Shown here in pieces: positions 6,661 to 14,755 of a DNA stretch of 16,250 nucleotides. The notes beneath the pieces were generated by a model. It made no database searches. It was not told the DNA's origin and was given only the letters and a program-made list of their open reading frames with translations. Numbering within the stretch: position 1 is the stretch's first letter; every line of letters starts with the position of its first letter. Source of the DNA: an uncultured Bacteroidales bacterium (GTDB taxonomy: Bacteria; Bacteroidota; Bacteroidia; Bacteroidales; Paludibacteraceae); NCBI GenBank assembly GCA_946405045.1, contig CAMJFV010000016.1:1-16250 (forward strand), given 5' to 3'. The translations under genes were made by a program, and so were the position numbers.

Positions 6661-6661
6661 T

Positions 6662-7978
6662 TTATTCTTCCATTACCCAAGTGTCCTTGAATCCACCACC
6701 CTGAGAAGAGTTTACGACAAATGAGTTCGGATTTCGGGAGAAACGAGTAAGGCCACTTTTCCATACCTTCGTCTCCTTACCAGTAAGGACAAAAGCTCTC
6801 AAATCAGCCTTTCTTTCGACATATTTCCCGTCTTCGATGATTTCAAGATCCTTAAAGTCTATCACCTCCTGAGCAATCCATCTTCGTGGTTCATTGTCGA
6901 CTAAATCATACATTTCTTTCAAGTGCGACTCGTCCAAATCCCTGCCAAACACAACTCCATATCCACCAGCCTCGCTCACATCCTTGATCACAAGACTGCT
7001 GAGGTTTTCTAGCACATACTTCTTGTCTTCCTCAAAATAAGGCAAATAAGTCGGCGCATTTTTAAGGATTGGTTCTTCACCAAGATAATACTTGATCATT
7101 TTAGGTACGAAATAATAGATGCCCTTGTCATCAGCGACGCCATTGCCGATTCCATTTACGATTGCCACATTCCCCTTCGCATAGATCTGCATTATGTTTG
7201 GCACACCCAGCATAGAAGATTCCTCAAAAGTAAGTGGATCCATATATTCGTCAGAAACCCTTCGATATACAGCACCAACTCTTTCTTTGTTGCCAGATAT
7301 ATCCTTGTAGAAAACCATATCATCCTCAACAATCAGATCACCAGGATATGCGAGCACCGCACCAGACTTTTCTGCCAGATAAGAATGTTCAAAGAAAGCA
7401 GAGTTATATCTTCCTGGTGTAAGGATGACATTGATTCCACGACCATCATTGACATAATCCATCGTCTCCTTGAGCAATTCCGAATAATTACGGTTGTCTG
7501 CCACATGATTGTTGACAAATGTCTCTGGGCTCACTTTTCTTGTTATGTTTCTTGCGATCATAGGATAAGATGCGCCCGACGGGATTCTTAGATTGTCCTC
7601 CAAAATATACCATGTGCCGTCTTTTGCCTGAACCAAATCGATACCTGCGATATGAGCAAATATTCCTTTAGCTGGGGTTATACCTTCACACTCCACAAAA
7701 TAGCCCTTGGAAGAATAAACAAACTCAGCTGGAATAACTCCGTCTTTAACAATCTTTTTCTCGTTGTAGATATCTAAAAGAAAAGAGTTTAAAGCCTTAC
7801 ATCTCTGTATGAGTCCCTTTTCCAAAACCGTCCACTCCTCGTGGCTGATTACTCGTGGCACTGAGTCAAAAGGGAACAATTGTTCATTGAATACCCCATG
7901 CTTATAAATACCAAATTTGACACCAAATCTCTCCATCCATAAGTTGACGGCATCCTTGTGTTTGATAAGTGTCTCCAT
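6662..7978 (-). CDS. Circularly permuted ATP-grasp family ligase (COG2308 type)
   Basis: This 438-residue protein has the conserved blocks of circularly permuted ATP-grasp type 2 proteins, predicted carboxylate-amine ligases that form amide bonds using ATP. Visible are GIDLVQAKDGTWYILEDNLR (112-131) and PSGASYPM; YRRVSDEYMDPL (238-249); NGIGNGVADDKGIYYFVPKM (275-294) with YYLGEEPIL; the glycine-rich SEAGGYGVVFG (335-345); ADLRAFVLTG (391-400); and VNSSQGGGFKDTWV at the C-terminus. Length is close to normal and nothing appears truncated. In the usual HVDLR motif the histidine is replaced (RKADLR, 389-394). It is the first gene of the operon, with a consensus promoter about 50 nt upstream and AGGAGGT just before the ATG. 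Its acceptor and donor substrates are unknown. Confidence 0.93.
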   Translation of the reverse strand: METLIKHKDAVNLWMERFGVKFGIYKHGVFNEQLFPFDSVPRVISHEEWTVLEKGLIQRCKALNSFLLDIYNEKKIVKDGVIPAEFVYSSKGYFVECEGITPAKGIFAHIAGIDLVQAKDGTWYILEDNLRIPSGASYPMIARNITRKVSPETFVNNHVADNRNYSELLKETMDYVNDGRGINVILTPGRYNSAFFEHSYLAEKSGAVLAYPGDLIVEDDMVFYKDISGNKERVGAVYRRVSDEYMDPLTFEESSMLGVPNIMQIYAKGNVAIVNGIGNGVADDKGIYYFVPKMIKYYLGEEPILKNAPTYLPYFEEDKKYVLENLSSLVIKDVSEAGGYGVVFGRDLDESHLKEMYDLVDNEPRRWIAQEVIDFKDLEIIEDGKYVERKADLRAFVLTGKETKVWKSGLTRFSRNPNSFVVNSSQGGGFKDTWVMEE

Positions 7979-7982
7979 AATA

Positions 7983-7988
7983 CCTCCT
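7983..7988 (-). promoter_or_regulatory. Perfect Shine-Dalgarno site of the ATP-grasp gene
   Basis: AAAGGAGGT lies 4 nt (from AGGAGG) before the ATG at 7978 and shares the AGGAGGTAT context with the site at 5007-5012. It fixes the start of the first operon gene. Confidence 0.8.
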
Positions 7989-8029
7989 TTCGTTTTATGT
8001 TCTTTATTCGTTCGTGATTAATCTCACTG

Positions 8030-8060
8030 CAAAGGTAAAAAAGGATTTGTATTTCACAAA
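8030..8060 (-). promoter_or_regulatory. Consensus promoter of the ATP-grasp operon
   Basis: The minus strand reads TTTG (8060-8057), a 19-nt spacer, then TACCTTTG (8037-8030), an almost ideal Bacteroidetes housekeeping promoter. The transcript should start near 8023, giving a leader of about 45 nt. A small palindrome GATTAATC (8016-8023) lies at the predicted start site. Confidence 0.8.
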
Positions 8061-8284
8061 CAAAATGTTACATTTTTTAAAAAATTTCTTTCATTGTGCT
8101 AACAAAAACAAAATTTAAATTGTCATTATGTTTTAAATATCGTCTTTTTGCTCACTTTATGAGCATTTGTGCATTTATAAGAATATTTATGCATATTTTA
8201 GACAGTATCCGACATCATTTTTCGTATAAAATTGGCAAAATGATAATTTCCATATCTTTTCTTCTACTTGTTTGGATTATTTTT
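8061..8284. other. AT-rich divergent intergenic region
   Basis: Within the 353-bp gap between the ATP-grasp start (7978) and the GTG gene (8332), this part is strongly AT-rich and has no convincing gene. It contains a 24-bp imperfect palindrome at 8170-8193 (TGCATTTATA-AGAA-TATTTATGCA, 8 of 10 arm positions match), a possible regulator site. A 74-codon open frame across it has low-complexity hydrophobic content and no support. Confidence 0.5.
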
Positions 8285-8292
8285 TATTTTTG
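8285..8292 (+). promoter_or_regulatory. Candidate -7 element for the outer-membrane protein gene
   Basis: TATTTTTG matches TAnnTTTG. No TTTG is found at the proper -33 distance (TTG at 8268-8270 leaves only 14 nt). A transcript starting near 8299 would give a leader of about 33 nt to GTG at 8332 and would exclude the in-frame TTG at 8272. Confidence 0.5.
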
Positions 8293-8331
8293 CAACCGAT
8301 TGAAACAATTTACATCTTAACAATATTTAGT

Positions 8332-9030
8332 GTGAAAAAGATTATTGTATTCCTTACGCTGCTTTTCTGTGCGACTTCTATTCTTGCAAAAGAATATAGT
8401 GGAGCGAAAAAAATCAGAAAGTTCTACAACCCTGAGACAAAGCATGAAATCGGTGTCGGCATTGGTTGGATGACCTTCACAAATTTATTGAACTATCCAG
8501 GCTGGGGTTGTGATGATGATTATACTCCCATTGATAAAAAATATTCTTATACTCCTGCCTACAATGTTCATTACTACTATAAACTACATAGAAGGGTGAA
8601 ATTAGGCATGGACATCACATGGCAGAAGAATAAAACTAACTCTGTTTTTTCGACAGATATATTCAACGCGAATGTTGATCATTTTACCCAGAAGCATGAT
8701 GAAGAAATGCTTGAAGGATATCTGAAGCAATATGATTCATGGCAAAAAGAGTGTGGCACAACCACTTACAACCATCTGATATTCGCACCACAAGTGAAAC
8801 TCACATGGTTAAGCAGAGAACATTTCGCTATTTACCAGCGTTATGGCATAGGTTTAGACTCAGAATTCTATAAAAATCCGATCGAGGGAAAAGACACAAG
8901 GGCTTGTCCTACACCATGTGCAGCACTTCTTGGATTAGAATTCGGAGGCGGAAAATTTAGAGGATACTTTGAAACATTGGAACTTAGTGCACAAGGTTTG
9001 TTCCACGGTGGAATAAAATTTGATTTTTAA
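8332..9030 (+). CDS. Probable exported outer-membrane beta-barrel protein, function unknown
   Basis: I place the start at GTG 8332, giving 232 residues. The first 19 (VKKIIVFLTLLFCATSILA) form a clean signal peptide, whereas an upstream TTG at 8272 adds 20 residues that spoil it and lies before the -7 element. The mature protein shows amphipathic strands (HEIGVGIGWMTF, YNVHYYYKLHRRVKLGMDIT, FAPQVKLTWLS, FAIYQRYGIGLDSEF, RGYFETLELSAQGL) and ends in phenylalanine (GGIKFDF), as outer-membrane barrels usually do. A central polar stretch with C-terminal cysteines (ACPTPCAALLG) may form a loop. I do not recognise a specific family. The gene stands alone, divergent from the ATP-grasp operon, and its stop codon overlaps that of the MATE gene. 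Confidence 0.75.
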   Translation: MKKIIVFLTLLFCATSILAKEYSGAKKIRKFYNPETKHEIGVGIGWMTFTNLLNYPGWGCDDDYTPIDKKYSYTPAYNVHYYYKLHRRVKLGMDITWQKNKTNSVFSTDIFNANVDHFTQKHDEEMLEGYLKQYDSWQKECGTTTYNHLIFAPQVKLTWLSREHFAIYQRYGIGLDSEFYKNPIEGKDTRACPTPCAALLGLEFGGGKFRGYFETLELSAQGLFHGGIKFDF

Positions 9031-10316
9031 ACCGTTGCATTTTTGTAATACACCACCGTCTGATACAAACCTCGCGTCGCGGCATAAGACAGGAAGGCTA
9101 TCCACAAGACATCCGAACCAAATGTTTCTGACATCGTGTTGTAGATGGTGAAGAAGACTGTGGCAGCCAACAACAAAGAGATGCTCATGTGTTTCGACAT
9201 CAGTTTGCCGACGTAGATTCCATCCCACAAAAACGCCGCGAACGACATTATAGGTATCAACATCGCATATAATCTCAAATCTTTAGATGTCTCCCGCACA
9301 GCGACGTCATCGGTAAGCAATGATACTATTGGAGTCAGTCCAAGGCCGTAGATGACAGCGAATGTTATAGCCATCGCAATACCAATATTGAATAATCTTT
9401 GAATGGTGCGACGTTGCTCGTCAAACTGTCGTGCTCCTTCAGTCTTGCCTACTATTGCCTCTCCAGCAAAGGCAAATCCATCCATGAAGTAGGAGAAAAA
9501 TGTGAAGAATTGCATTATGCAGGCGTTGACTGCCAACACCAACTCTCCATAACTGCTTCCGAACAGTGTGAAGCAGACTGTCACTGCAATCATACAAAGG
9601 TTGCGGACAAAGATAAGTGAATTGACTTTGAAAAAACTGAATATTCCATCAAAAGGATGACTGAAATCGGCGTATTGACCGATTTTTTTGTATGATGTAA
9701 TATAAATATATGCACAGAAAGCCGCACCTAAATATTGTGCCACGACCGTACCTAATGCGATACCTTCAATACCCATTTCAAAAGCAAACACGAAAAATGC
9801 ACTCAACAATACATTTAACATATTCTCCCCCACAGCAATGTACATCGTCGATTTTGTGTTTTGCATTCCCACCAACCATCCTTTGAATGTGTATGTAGCA
9901 AGCGACGCCGGTGCTCCCAAAAGACAGATATTAATATAGCGTGACGTAAGTTCCTCCGTCTCCACAGATGCCTCCGAATATCTCAACACCAATTCGATAA
10001 TCAGATTCTTAATCAGCAGGATCGCTACCGCACCTATCATCGCTATAACGAGAGCACGTACCAACACCTGACAGCACACTCCAAGTTTTCGGGCACCTAA
10101 AGCCTGAGCCGTAAGTGCTGTGGTGCTCATACGAAGGAAACCAAAATTCCAGTAAAGAAGACTGATCATCGCAGCACCAAGACTGACGGCTGCGATATAT
10201 GGAGCAGCACCAATATGACCAGCTATAGCCATATCAGCAAACCCCAACAATGGAACACTGATGTTGGTGGCGATGCTTGGGAAAGCTATTTTGAAGATTT
10301 TCTTGTAATTAGACAT
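9027..10316 (-). CDS. MATE family efflux transporter, DinF-like
   Basis: This 429-residue inner-membrane protein has about 12 predicted helices. It would export cationic or other small molecules in exchange for Na+ or H+. The N-terminus IAFPSIATNISVPLLGFADM followed by AIAGHIGAA, and NFGFLRMSTTALTAQALGAR at 57-76, are characteristic of the DinF branch. A second inverted half begins around residue 225. The start at 10316 lies inside the end of the symporter gene, overlapping by 31 nt; an alternative start would remove part of the first helix, so I keep it. It is the last gene of a yidC-symporter-MATE series. Its stop shares bases with that of the convergent gene. The substrate is unknown. Confidence 0.92.
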   Translation of the reverse strand: MSNYKKIFKIAFPSIATNISVPLLGFADMAIAGHIGAAPYIAAVSLGAAMISLLYWNFGFLRMSTTALTAQALGARKLGVCCQVLVRALVIAMIGAVAILLIKNLIIELVLRYSEASVETEELTSRYINICLLGAPASLATYTFKGWLVGMQNTKSTMYIAVGENMLNVLLSAFFVFAFEMGIEGIALGTVVAQYLGAAFCAYIYITSYKKIGQYADFSHPFDGIFSFFKVNSLIFVRNLCMIAVTVCFTLFGSSYGELVLAVNACIMQFFTFFSYFMDGFAFAGEAIVGKTEGARQFDEQRRTIQRLFNIGIAMAITFAVIYGLGLTPIVSLLTDDVAVRETSKDLRLYAMLIPIMSFAAFLWDGIYVGKLMSKHMSISLLLAATVFFTIYNTMSETFGSDVLWIAFLSYAATRGLYQTVVYYKNATV

Positions 10317-11704
10317 AATCCGAAAATTGTGAAAAGAGCACCTAATATCAAAATTTCATAACCGAATGTATACCCTTTTTCTGCAGATAATTTATCAATC
10401 ATCCACATTACTACAGGTGTAAGCAGACAGATTATCGGCGTCAGCTTATCTGATATTTCTCGTTTTGTGAATATTCCGAATGCGAACATTCCCAATATAG
10501 GTGCCATAAAATACGACACGATAACATATATAATATTCAGTGCAGAACTCTGAGCCTGAATATGGAACTGCCAAATCACCGTAACAAGCAACAGAGAAAG
10601 TAAACCATGAATCATGTAACGTTGCTTACGTGATACCTTGGATAAATCCTTTCGCAACACATCCGTGAGCAGACATGTAGTCATGCCTACAAGTGCTGAA
10701 TCAGCTGAAGAGAATGATGCCGCTATCATACCGAGTGTAAGGCAGCAAATAGCGACGTCGCCAAAGTTATCACAGAACAAAGGGACGATTTCATCGCTTT
10801 TTTCAGGCAAAGTCAATCCTTGTGCATTAGCAAGGTAGACGAGAGCCACTCCCAAAATAAGAAGCATCAGATTGACGGGAGTAAACAAAAATCCCGTCAC
10901 AACCATATTTTTCTGTGCATCCTTCAAGTTTCGACAAGTAAGGTTTTTCTGCATCACATCCTGATCCAATCCCGTCATCACAACGACAATGAATATGCCT
11001 GAAAGAAATTGTTTAATGAAATGAGTACGATTAGAAATGGATTCAAAGTCAAAAGTCTTAGATAGTCCCTGAGTCGACGCATATTCAAAAACATCGGTGA
11101 AATTGCCATTTACAGCAGAAAAAGCCTCAACAAGAAGGACAATCGTCACTATAATCAAGCAAGCAGTCTGTATACAATCCGTCAGGACAACACTTTTAAC
11201 TCCATTACGGAATGTGTATGCGAAAATGACACCCACCACTATCAATGTCGCTATTTCAAAACTTATTCCATACTTTTCAAATATGAAGCGATGCAACACC
11301 AGCATCACAACATATAGTTTGACAGCCGACGACAACATCTTGTTGATAAGAAACAATGCAGAGACCGTCTGTCTGCTTTTCACACCGAACCTATTTTCAA
11401 GATAACTGTAGATAGATATGGATCCCAACTTATAATATAACGGCAAGAGGAAAAAAGCCACCACCATGTATCCTAAAATGAATCCAAGCACCATCTGCAT
11501 GTAGAAGAAGGAATTGCCTATAACCATTCCAGGTACACTTACCAATGATATACCAGATATGGTAGCACCCACCATACCAAAAGCCACAGCCGGCCAAGAA
11601 GAATTCTTGCCGGCTGTGAAAAAATCTACGTCGTTTGAAGTCTTTTTTCTGTTGGAAACCACAAACAACAATATGACATAAAGGACAATGCAAATCTCTT
11701 GCAT
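10286..11704 (-). CDS. Sodium:solute symporter (SSS/SLC5-like)
   Basis: This 472-residue inner-membrane protein has about 13 predicted helices. It would couple uptake of a solute to sodium entry. FFTAGKNSSWPAVAFGMVGA at 28-47 followed by TISGISLVSVPG matches the first core helix of the family; DCIQTACLIIVTIVL near 176-190 and MTGLDQDVMQKNL near 241-253 are typical. AASFSSADSAL in the later core carries the serine-rich sodium-site motif. The substrate cannot be predicted (family members carry sugars, amino acids, sialic acid and others). It starts 28 nt after the yidC stop and overlaps the MATE start by 31 nt, so cotranscription is likely. Confidence 0.9.
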   Translation of the reverse strand: MQEICIVLYVILLFVVSNRKKTSNDVDFFTAGKNSSWPAVAFGMVGATISGISLVSVPGMVIGNSFFYMQMVLGFILGYMVVAFFLLPLYYKLGSISIYSYLENRFGVKSRQTVSALFLINKMLSSAVKLYVVMLVLHRFIFEKYGISFEIATLIVVGVIFAYTFRNGVKSVVLTDCIQTACLIIVTIVLLVEAFSAVNGNFTDVFEYASTQGLSKTFDFESISNRTHFIKQFLSGIFIVVVMTGLDQDVMQKNLTCRNLKDAQKNMVVTGFLFTPVNLMLLILGVALVYLANAQGLTLPEKSDEIVPLFCDNFGDVAICCLTLGMIAASFSSADSALVGMTTCLLTDVLRKDLSKVSRKQRYMIHGLLSLLLVTVIWQFHIQAQSSALNIIYVIVSYFMAPILGMFAFGIFTKREISDKLTPIICLLTPVVMWMIDKLSAEKGYTFGYEILILGALFTIFGLCLITRKSSK

Positions 11705-11732
11705 TTCTGATTAGTTTTTGGTTGTCCTTGTA

Positions 11733-13631
11733 TTATTTCTGATTCTGCTGGTTTTTCTTTTTCTGAGCCTCCATCATCTCTTTCTGCTGACGTTGCATCT
11801 CCTGCATACGAGCCATCCAAGAGCTCTGGTTCTGAGGCTTTTTCTGGTTTTCCTTGATCTTCTCCAAAAGCTTCTTCTCATCAACAGTTGCCTTCACTAC
11901 AAAGTTGATAATAATAGTGATAAGCAATGATACGAAGTAGTAATAAGTAAGACCTGAACCATAATCATTAAACATAAAGAAGAACATCAAAGGCATCACA
12001 TACATCATCACCTTCATCATAGGCATCTGTTGTGTTGCACCTGTATCCTGCATCTTTGAGTTAAAGTACATGTAGGCGACGTTTGTGATTGTCATCAACA
12101 GACAGAACAAACTCAAGTGGTCGCCAAGCAACGGAATCTCAGTGCCAAACTTGATGACATCATCGTATGACGACAAATCCTCTGCCCATAGGAAACTCTC
12201 GCCACGAAGATCTATCACAGATGGGAAGAAGTAATACATTGCGACCAAGAATGGCATCTGCAACAACATCGGCAAACATCCTCCCATAGGGTTAACTCCA
12301 GCACGAGAGTAAAGCTGCATCACCTCCTGCTGACGTTCCATTCCCTTATCCTCAGGAATACGTGCGTTGATCTCATCAATCTGTGGCTTTAACACACGCA
12401 TTTTAGCCATAGAAAGGTATGAACTTCTTGTGAATGGGAAGATAAGCATCTTTATAACCAATGTCACAAGCAAAATAATCAAACCATAGTTGCTCAAGAA
12501 CGACGAGAAGAAATTAAACAGAGGAATTGTGATCAACTGATTTACCCAACGCAAAATTCCACCACCAATCGCAACGATACGGTTAAGCAACACATCATCA
12601 TTTAGTTTCTCATCATAATCATAGAGGATATCGTAATCATTTGGTCCGAAATACAAATAGAAATCAGCTGTCGCACCTTTATTGGCATCAAACGGCAATT
12701 TCATTTCTGCCTTGAATTGTTTCATTGGCACCTCCTTGTTCTTTGTCTTCGAAACAGAAGATTTCAGATTAGTTGATGTAAACTTATTATTCTTGCCATT
12801 GATAAAAATTGATGAGAAGAACTGATCCTTAAATCCGATCCATTTCACCGGCTCTTCCACCTTCTCTTCATCATCATCCACTTCAGACAAATAATCAACA
12901 CCGCCATCCAACTCTTTATAGTAAAGCTGCACATAACGGTTCTCGAAAGTTCTACCCTTCTCTTTCTGCTCAATCTCCTGCTCCCAATTGATTGTGACCT
13001 CAGAAGCAGATTTCAACTGGTTGCCAATTCCGTCTGCCTTCATCTTGAAAGACATCATATACTCATCTTTTGGCAATGTATAGATGAAATCCAACGAACC
13101 TCCCTGTGCCGCACGAAGGGAAAGAGTGACAGATGTATCATTTTTTGCAGTCACCGCAAAACACATCTCCTCAGTAGAAATATTCTTAGCGGAAGCCGAC
13201 TCCAATTCAACATTGAAACGTGAAAGTTCACTTTTGTTTAGCACAACAGGTTCTGTGCTGCCATATAGATTATATTTCTTCAAAGTAGCCTTCTCAACAA
13301 ATCCGCCTACCGTTGAGAAATCGATCTTCACCAAATCATTCTCCAACGAAACAGTCTCATTTGCACCGTTTGCTGACGCTGCGAAAGCACCATAAAGTTT
13401 CTGCAATTCTACATTTTTAGCGGAATCCGACATCACTTCATCAGCCGTATAAGTAGGCAATTCTGTCTTTGCTATTGAATCCGCAACTCTAGCCAACGAA
13501 TCCTCACGCATCTTCTTCGCTTCAGCTTGCTGCTGGAAGTAGGCTTCATTCTCGCTGGAAGTGTACATCATCCACATTAGAGAAAGACCTAACAGAAGCA
13601 TGAAAATCAACGAATGGTTTTTATTCTCCAT
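11733..13631 (-). CDS. yidC: Membrane protein insertase YidC
   Basis: This 632-residue insertase places proteins in the inner membrane, alone or with SecYEG. Order: an N-terminal helix (9-24), a low-complexity linker, a large periplasmic beta domain (about 90-340), then the conserved 60-kDa inner-membrane core at about 365-585. The core contains FPFTRSSYLSMAKMRVLKPQ (398-417), YSRAGVNPMGGCLPMLLQMP (441-460), FLVAMYYFFP, and GSGLTYYYFVSLLITIIINF (558-577). The charged C-terminal tail (586-632), rich in lysine and glutamine, is suited to ribosome contact and is common in Bacteroidetes copies. An acidic insert (about 250-261) sits in the periplasmic domain. A symporter and a MATE exporter follow. 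Confidence 0.97.
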   Translation of the reverse strand: MENKNHSLIFMLLLGLSLMWMMYTSSENEAYFQQQAEAKKMREDSLARVADSIAKTELPTYTADEVMSDSAKNVELQKLYGAFAASANGANETVSLENDLVKIDFSTVGGFVEKATLKKYNLYGSTEPVVLNKSELSRFNVELESASAKNISTEEMCFAVTAKNDTSVTLSLRAAQGGSLDFIYTLPKDEYMMSFKMKADGIGNQLKSASEVTINWEQEIEQKEKGRTFENRYVQLYYKELDGGVDYLSEVDDDEEKVEEPVKWIGFKDQFFSSIFINGKNNKFTSTNLKSSVSKTKNKEVPMKQFKAEMKLPFDANKGATADFYLYFGPNDYDILYDYDEKLNDDVLLNRIVAIGGGILRWVNQLITIPLFNFFSSFLSNYGLIILLVTLVIKMLIFPFTRSSYLSMAKMRVLKPQIDEINARIPEDKGMERQQEVMQLYSRAGVNPMGGCLPMLLQMPFLVAMYYFFPSVIDLRGESFLWAEDLSSYDDVIKFGTEIPLLGDHLSLFCLLMTITNVAYMYFNSKMQDTGATQQMPMMKVMMYVMPLMFFFMFNDYGSGLTYYYFVSLLITIIINFVVKATVDEKKLLEKIKENQKKPQNQSSWMARMQEMQRQQKEMMEAQKKKNQQNQK

Positions 13632-13668
13632 GATTATAATTAATTGTTATTTTCCTGTTTTTAACCTG

Positions 13669-13676
13669 CAAAAATA
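13669..13676 (-). promoter_or_regulatory. Candidate -7 element for yidC
   Basis: The minus strand reads TATTTTTG, matching TAnnTTTG, about 38 nt before the yidC ATG. The nearest TTTG (13705-13702) leaves a 25-nt spacer, so the -33 element is weak. The 109-bp gap to the preceding gene shows no convincing terminator. Confidence 0.45.
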
Positions 13677-13740
13677 AAAATAAATTACGAATCTAAGAAG
13701 ACAAACGCACACAAACTACCTACTAATAGACGTACTTGCG

Positions 13741-14304
13741 TCAATCCTCCGAAAAACGTTTGAACAGAATGATAACTGAGGCAACAAGAAAGAGAACGAA
13801 AATACTTATAAACATTGCAAAATTACAAAGATAATTGCCATCTTCATCATCACGAAATGTATAACAACTTATCCCATCAATTCTATATGCAATCGCAGAA
13901 CTAAAAATCATAAATGCTGATAAAATCAAAATGGGATTGCTATTCTTTATTGGAATCATTAATACAAATGACAAAAAATGCATAATTTGAAAACAAATGC
14001 ATTTCTTCGACATCCCTCCATCAGAAATGTTAAAAGATAATAACACCACCCCAACATTTATAACCACAAAAGCAATGATTGACAAAATTTGAATCTTGGA
14101 TGTCGGACTAAACTTTACAAATATTATCAGACTCGATAGGACAGCAGCCAAAATCAATAGAAGAAACTCCATAATACAAGTATCTCCATAAAGGTATTTT
14201 CTCCAAAAGTATTCTTCAGGAGAAACTGAAAAAATTTGGAAAGTGGCAACAGAAAAAGTCAAAAGGACTAATATACGAAGCAAATCATTCTTCATTCTCC
14301 TCAT
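13741..14304 (-). CDS. Six-helix integral membrane protein of unknown function
   Basis: This 187-residue protein has hydrophobic segments at about 8-26, 44-63, 70-91, 104-119, 124-140 and 159-181, so about six membrane helices. Cysteines cluster in the loop regions (C43, C101, C103, C147, C160). I recognise no family. The start overlaps the end of the DUF4268 gene by 20 nt (or 11 nt if the second ATG at 14295 is used; AGGAGA immediately precedes that ATG, too close to be an ideal ribosome site). Translational coupling to DUF4268 is likely. Codon use looks more AT-rich than in the neighbouring genes, which fits a fast-evolving or acquired accessory gene. Confidence 0.65.
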   Translation of the reverse strand: MRRMKNDLLRILVLLTFSVATFQIFSVSPEEYFWRKYLYGDTCIMEFLLLILAAVLSSLIIFVKFSPTSKIQILSIIAFVVINVGVVLLSFNISDGGMSKKCICFQIMHFLSFVLMIPIKNSNPILILSAFMIFSSAIAYRIDGISCYTFRDDEDGNYLCNFAMFISIFVLFLVASVIILFKRFSED

Positions 14305-14752
14305 CCTGAAGAAGTTCCCTCATTTCATTGAAAGCCTTTTCAAGTTTTGTCATCTCCTTTGAAAGGAAGACGTAGAATTCACGCCAGTCTTCACGACGGT
14401 GGATATCAAGATCTGGTTTGTGTTTATAGATACGGCTTACAGGCGTGCCACACTCCTTGACAAAATACTCCTGCCATACAGGTTCATCAAAATACTCCTC
14501 TATAACCACCTTGTACTGTTTCAACAACTCCCATTTCTCCGCACGTTTGTCAGGATTCTTATGGTTCAGCTCAAGTATAACGTATGCACCGTCTCTCCCA
14601 GCACCGAATTTCATCTCCACATGCTTGATTTTTGTATTATAGAGGATCCATTTCTTATGCTTGTATTTGAAACGTGGCAATTTGGCGCAAAATTCGTCAA
14701 ACCCATTCCAAAAATCCCTTTTAAGCTCCTTTACCTCTTCTCTTGAATACAT
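14285..14752 (-). CDS. DUF4268 domain protein
   Basis: This 155-residue soluble protein is compact and charged, without signal peptide or membrane segment. It resembles DUF4268, seen both as a single-domain protein and as a C-terminal domain in some larger, restriction-related proteins; its activity is unknown to me. Visible are an N-terminal helix (YSREEVKELKRDFWNGFDEF), a WILYNTKIKHVEMKFGAGRD block (35-54), YVILELNHKNPDKRAEKW (57-74) and an acidic C-terminus (LLQDEENEE). It begins 3 nt after the thioredoxin-fold gene's stop and overlaps the next gene, so the three form an operon. Confidence 0.75.
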   Translation of the reverse strand: MYSREEVKELKRDFWNGFDEFCAKLPRFKYKHKKWILYNTKIKHVEMKFGAGRDGAYVILELNHKNPDKRAEKWELLKQYKVVIEEYFDEPVWQEYFVKECGTPVSRIYKHKPDLDIHRREDWREFYVFLSKEMTKLEKAFNEMRELLQDEENEE

Positions 14753-14755
14753 ACG

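Noticed and set aside
8096..8320. 74-codon open frame on the plus strand in the AT-rich intergenic region
   Set aside because: The content is low-complexity hydrophobic, and the frame runs through the likely promoter of the next gene without homology to anything I recognise.
8272..8331. TTG start at 8272 for the outer-membrane protein
   Set aside because: It lies before the -7 element and adds residues ahead of an otherwise clean signal peptide; GTG at 8332 fits better.
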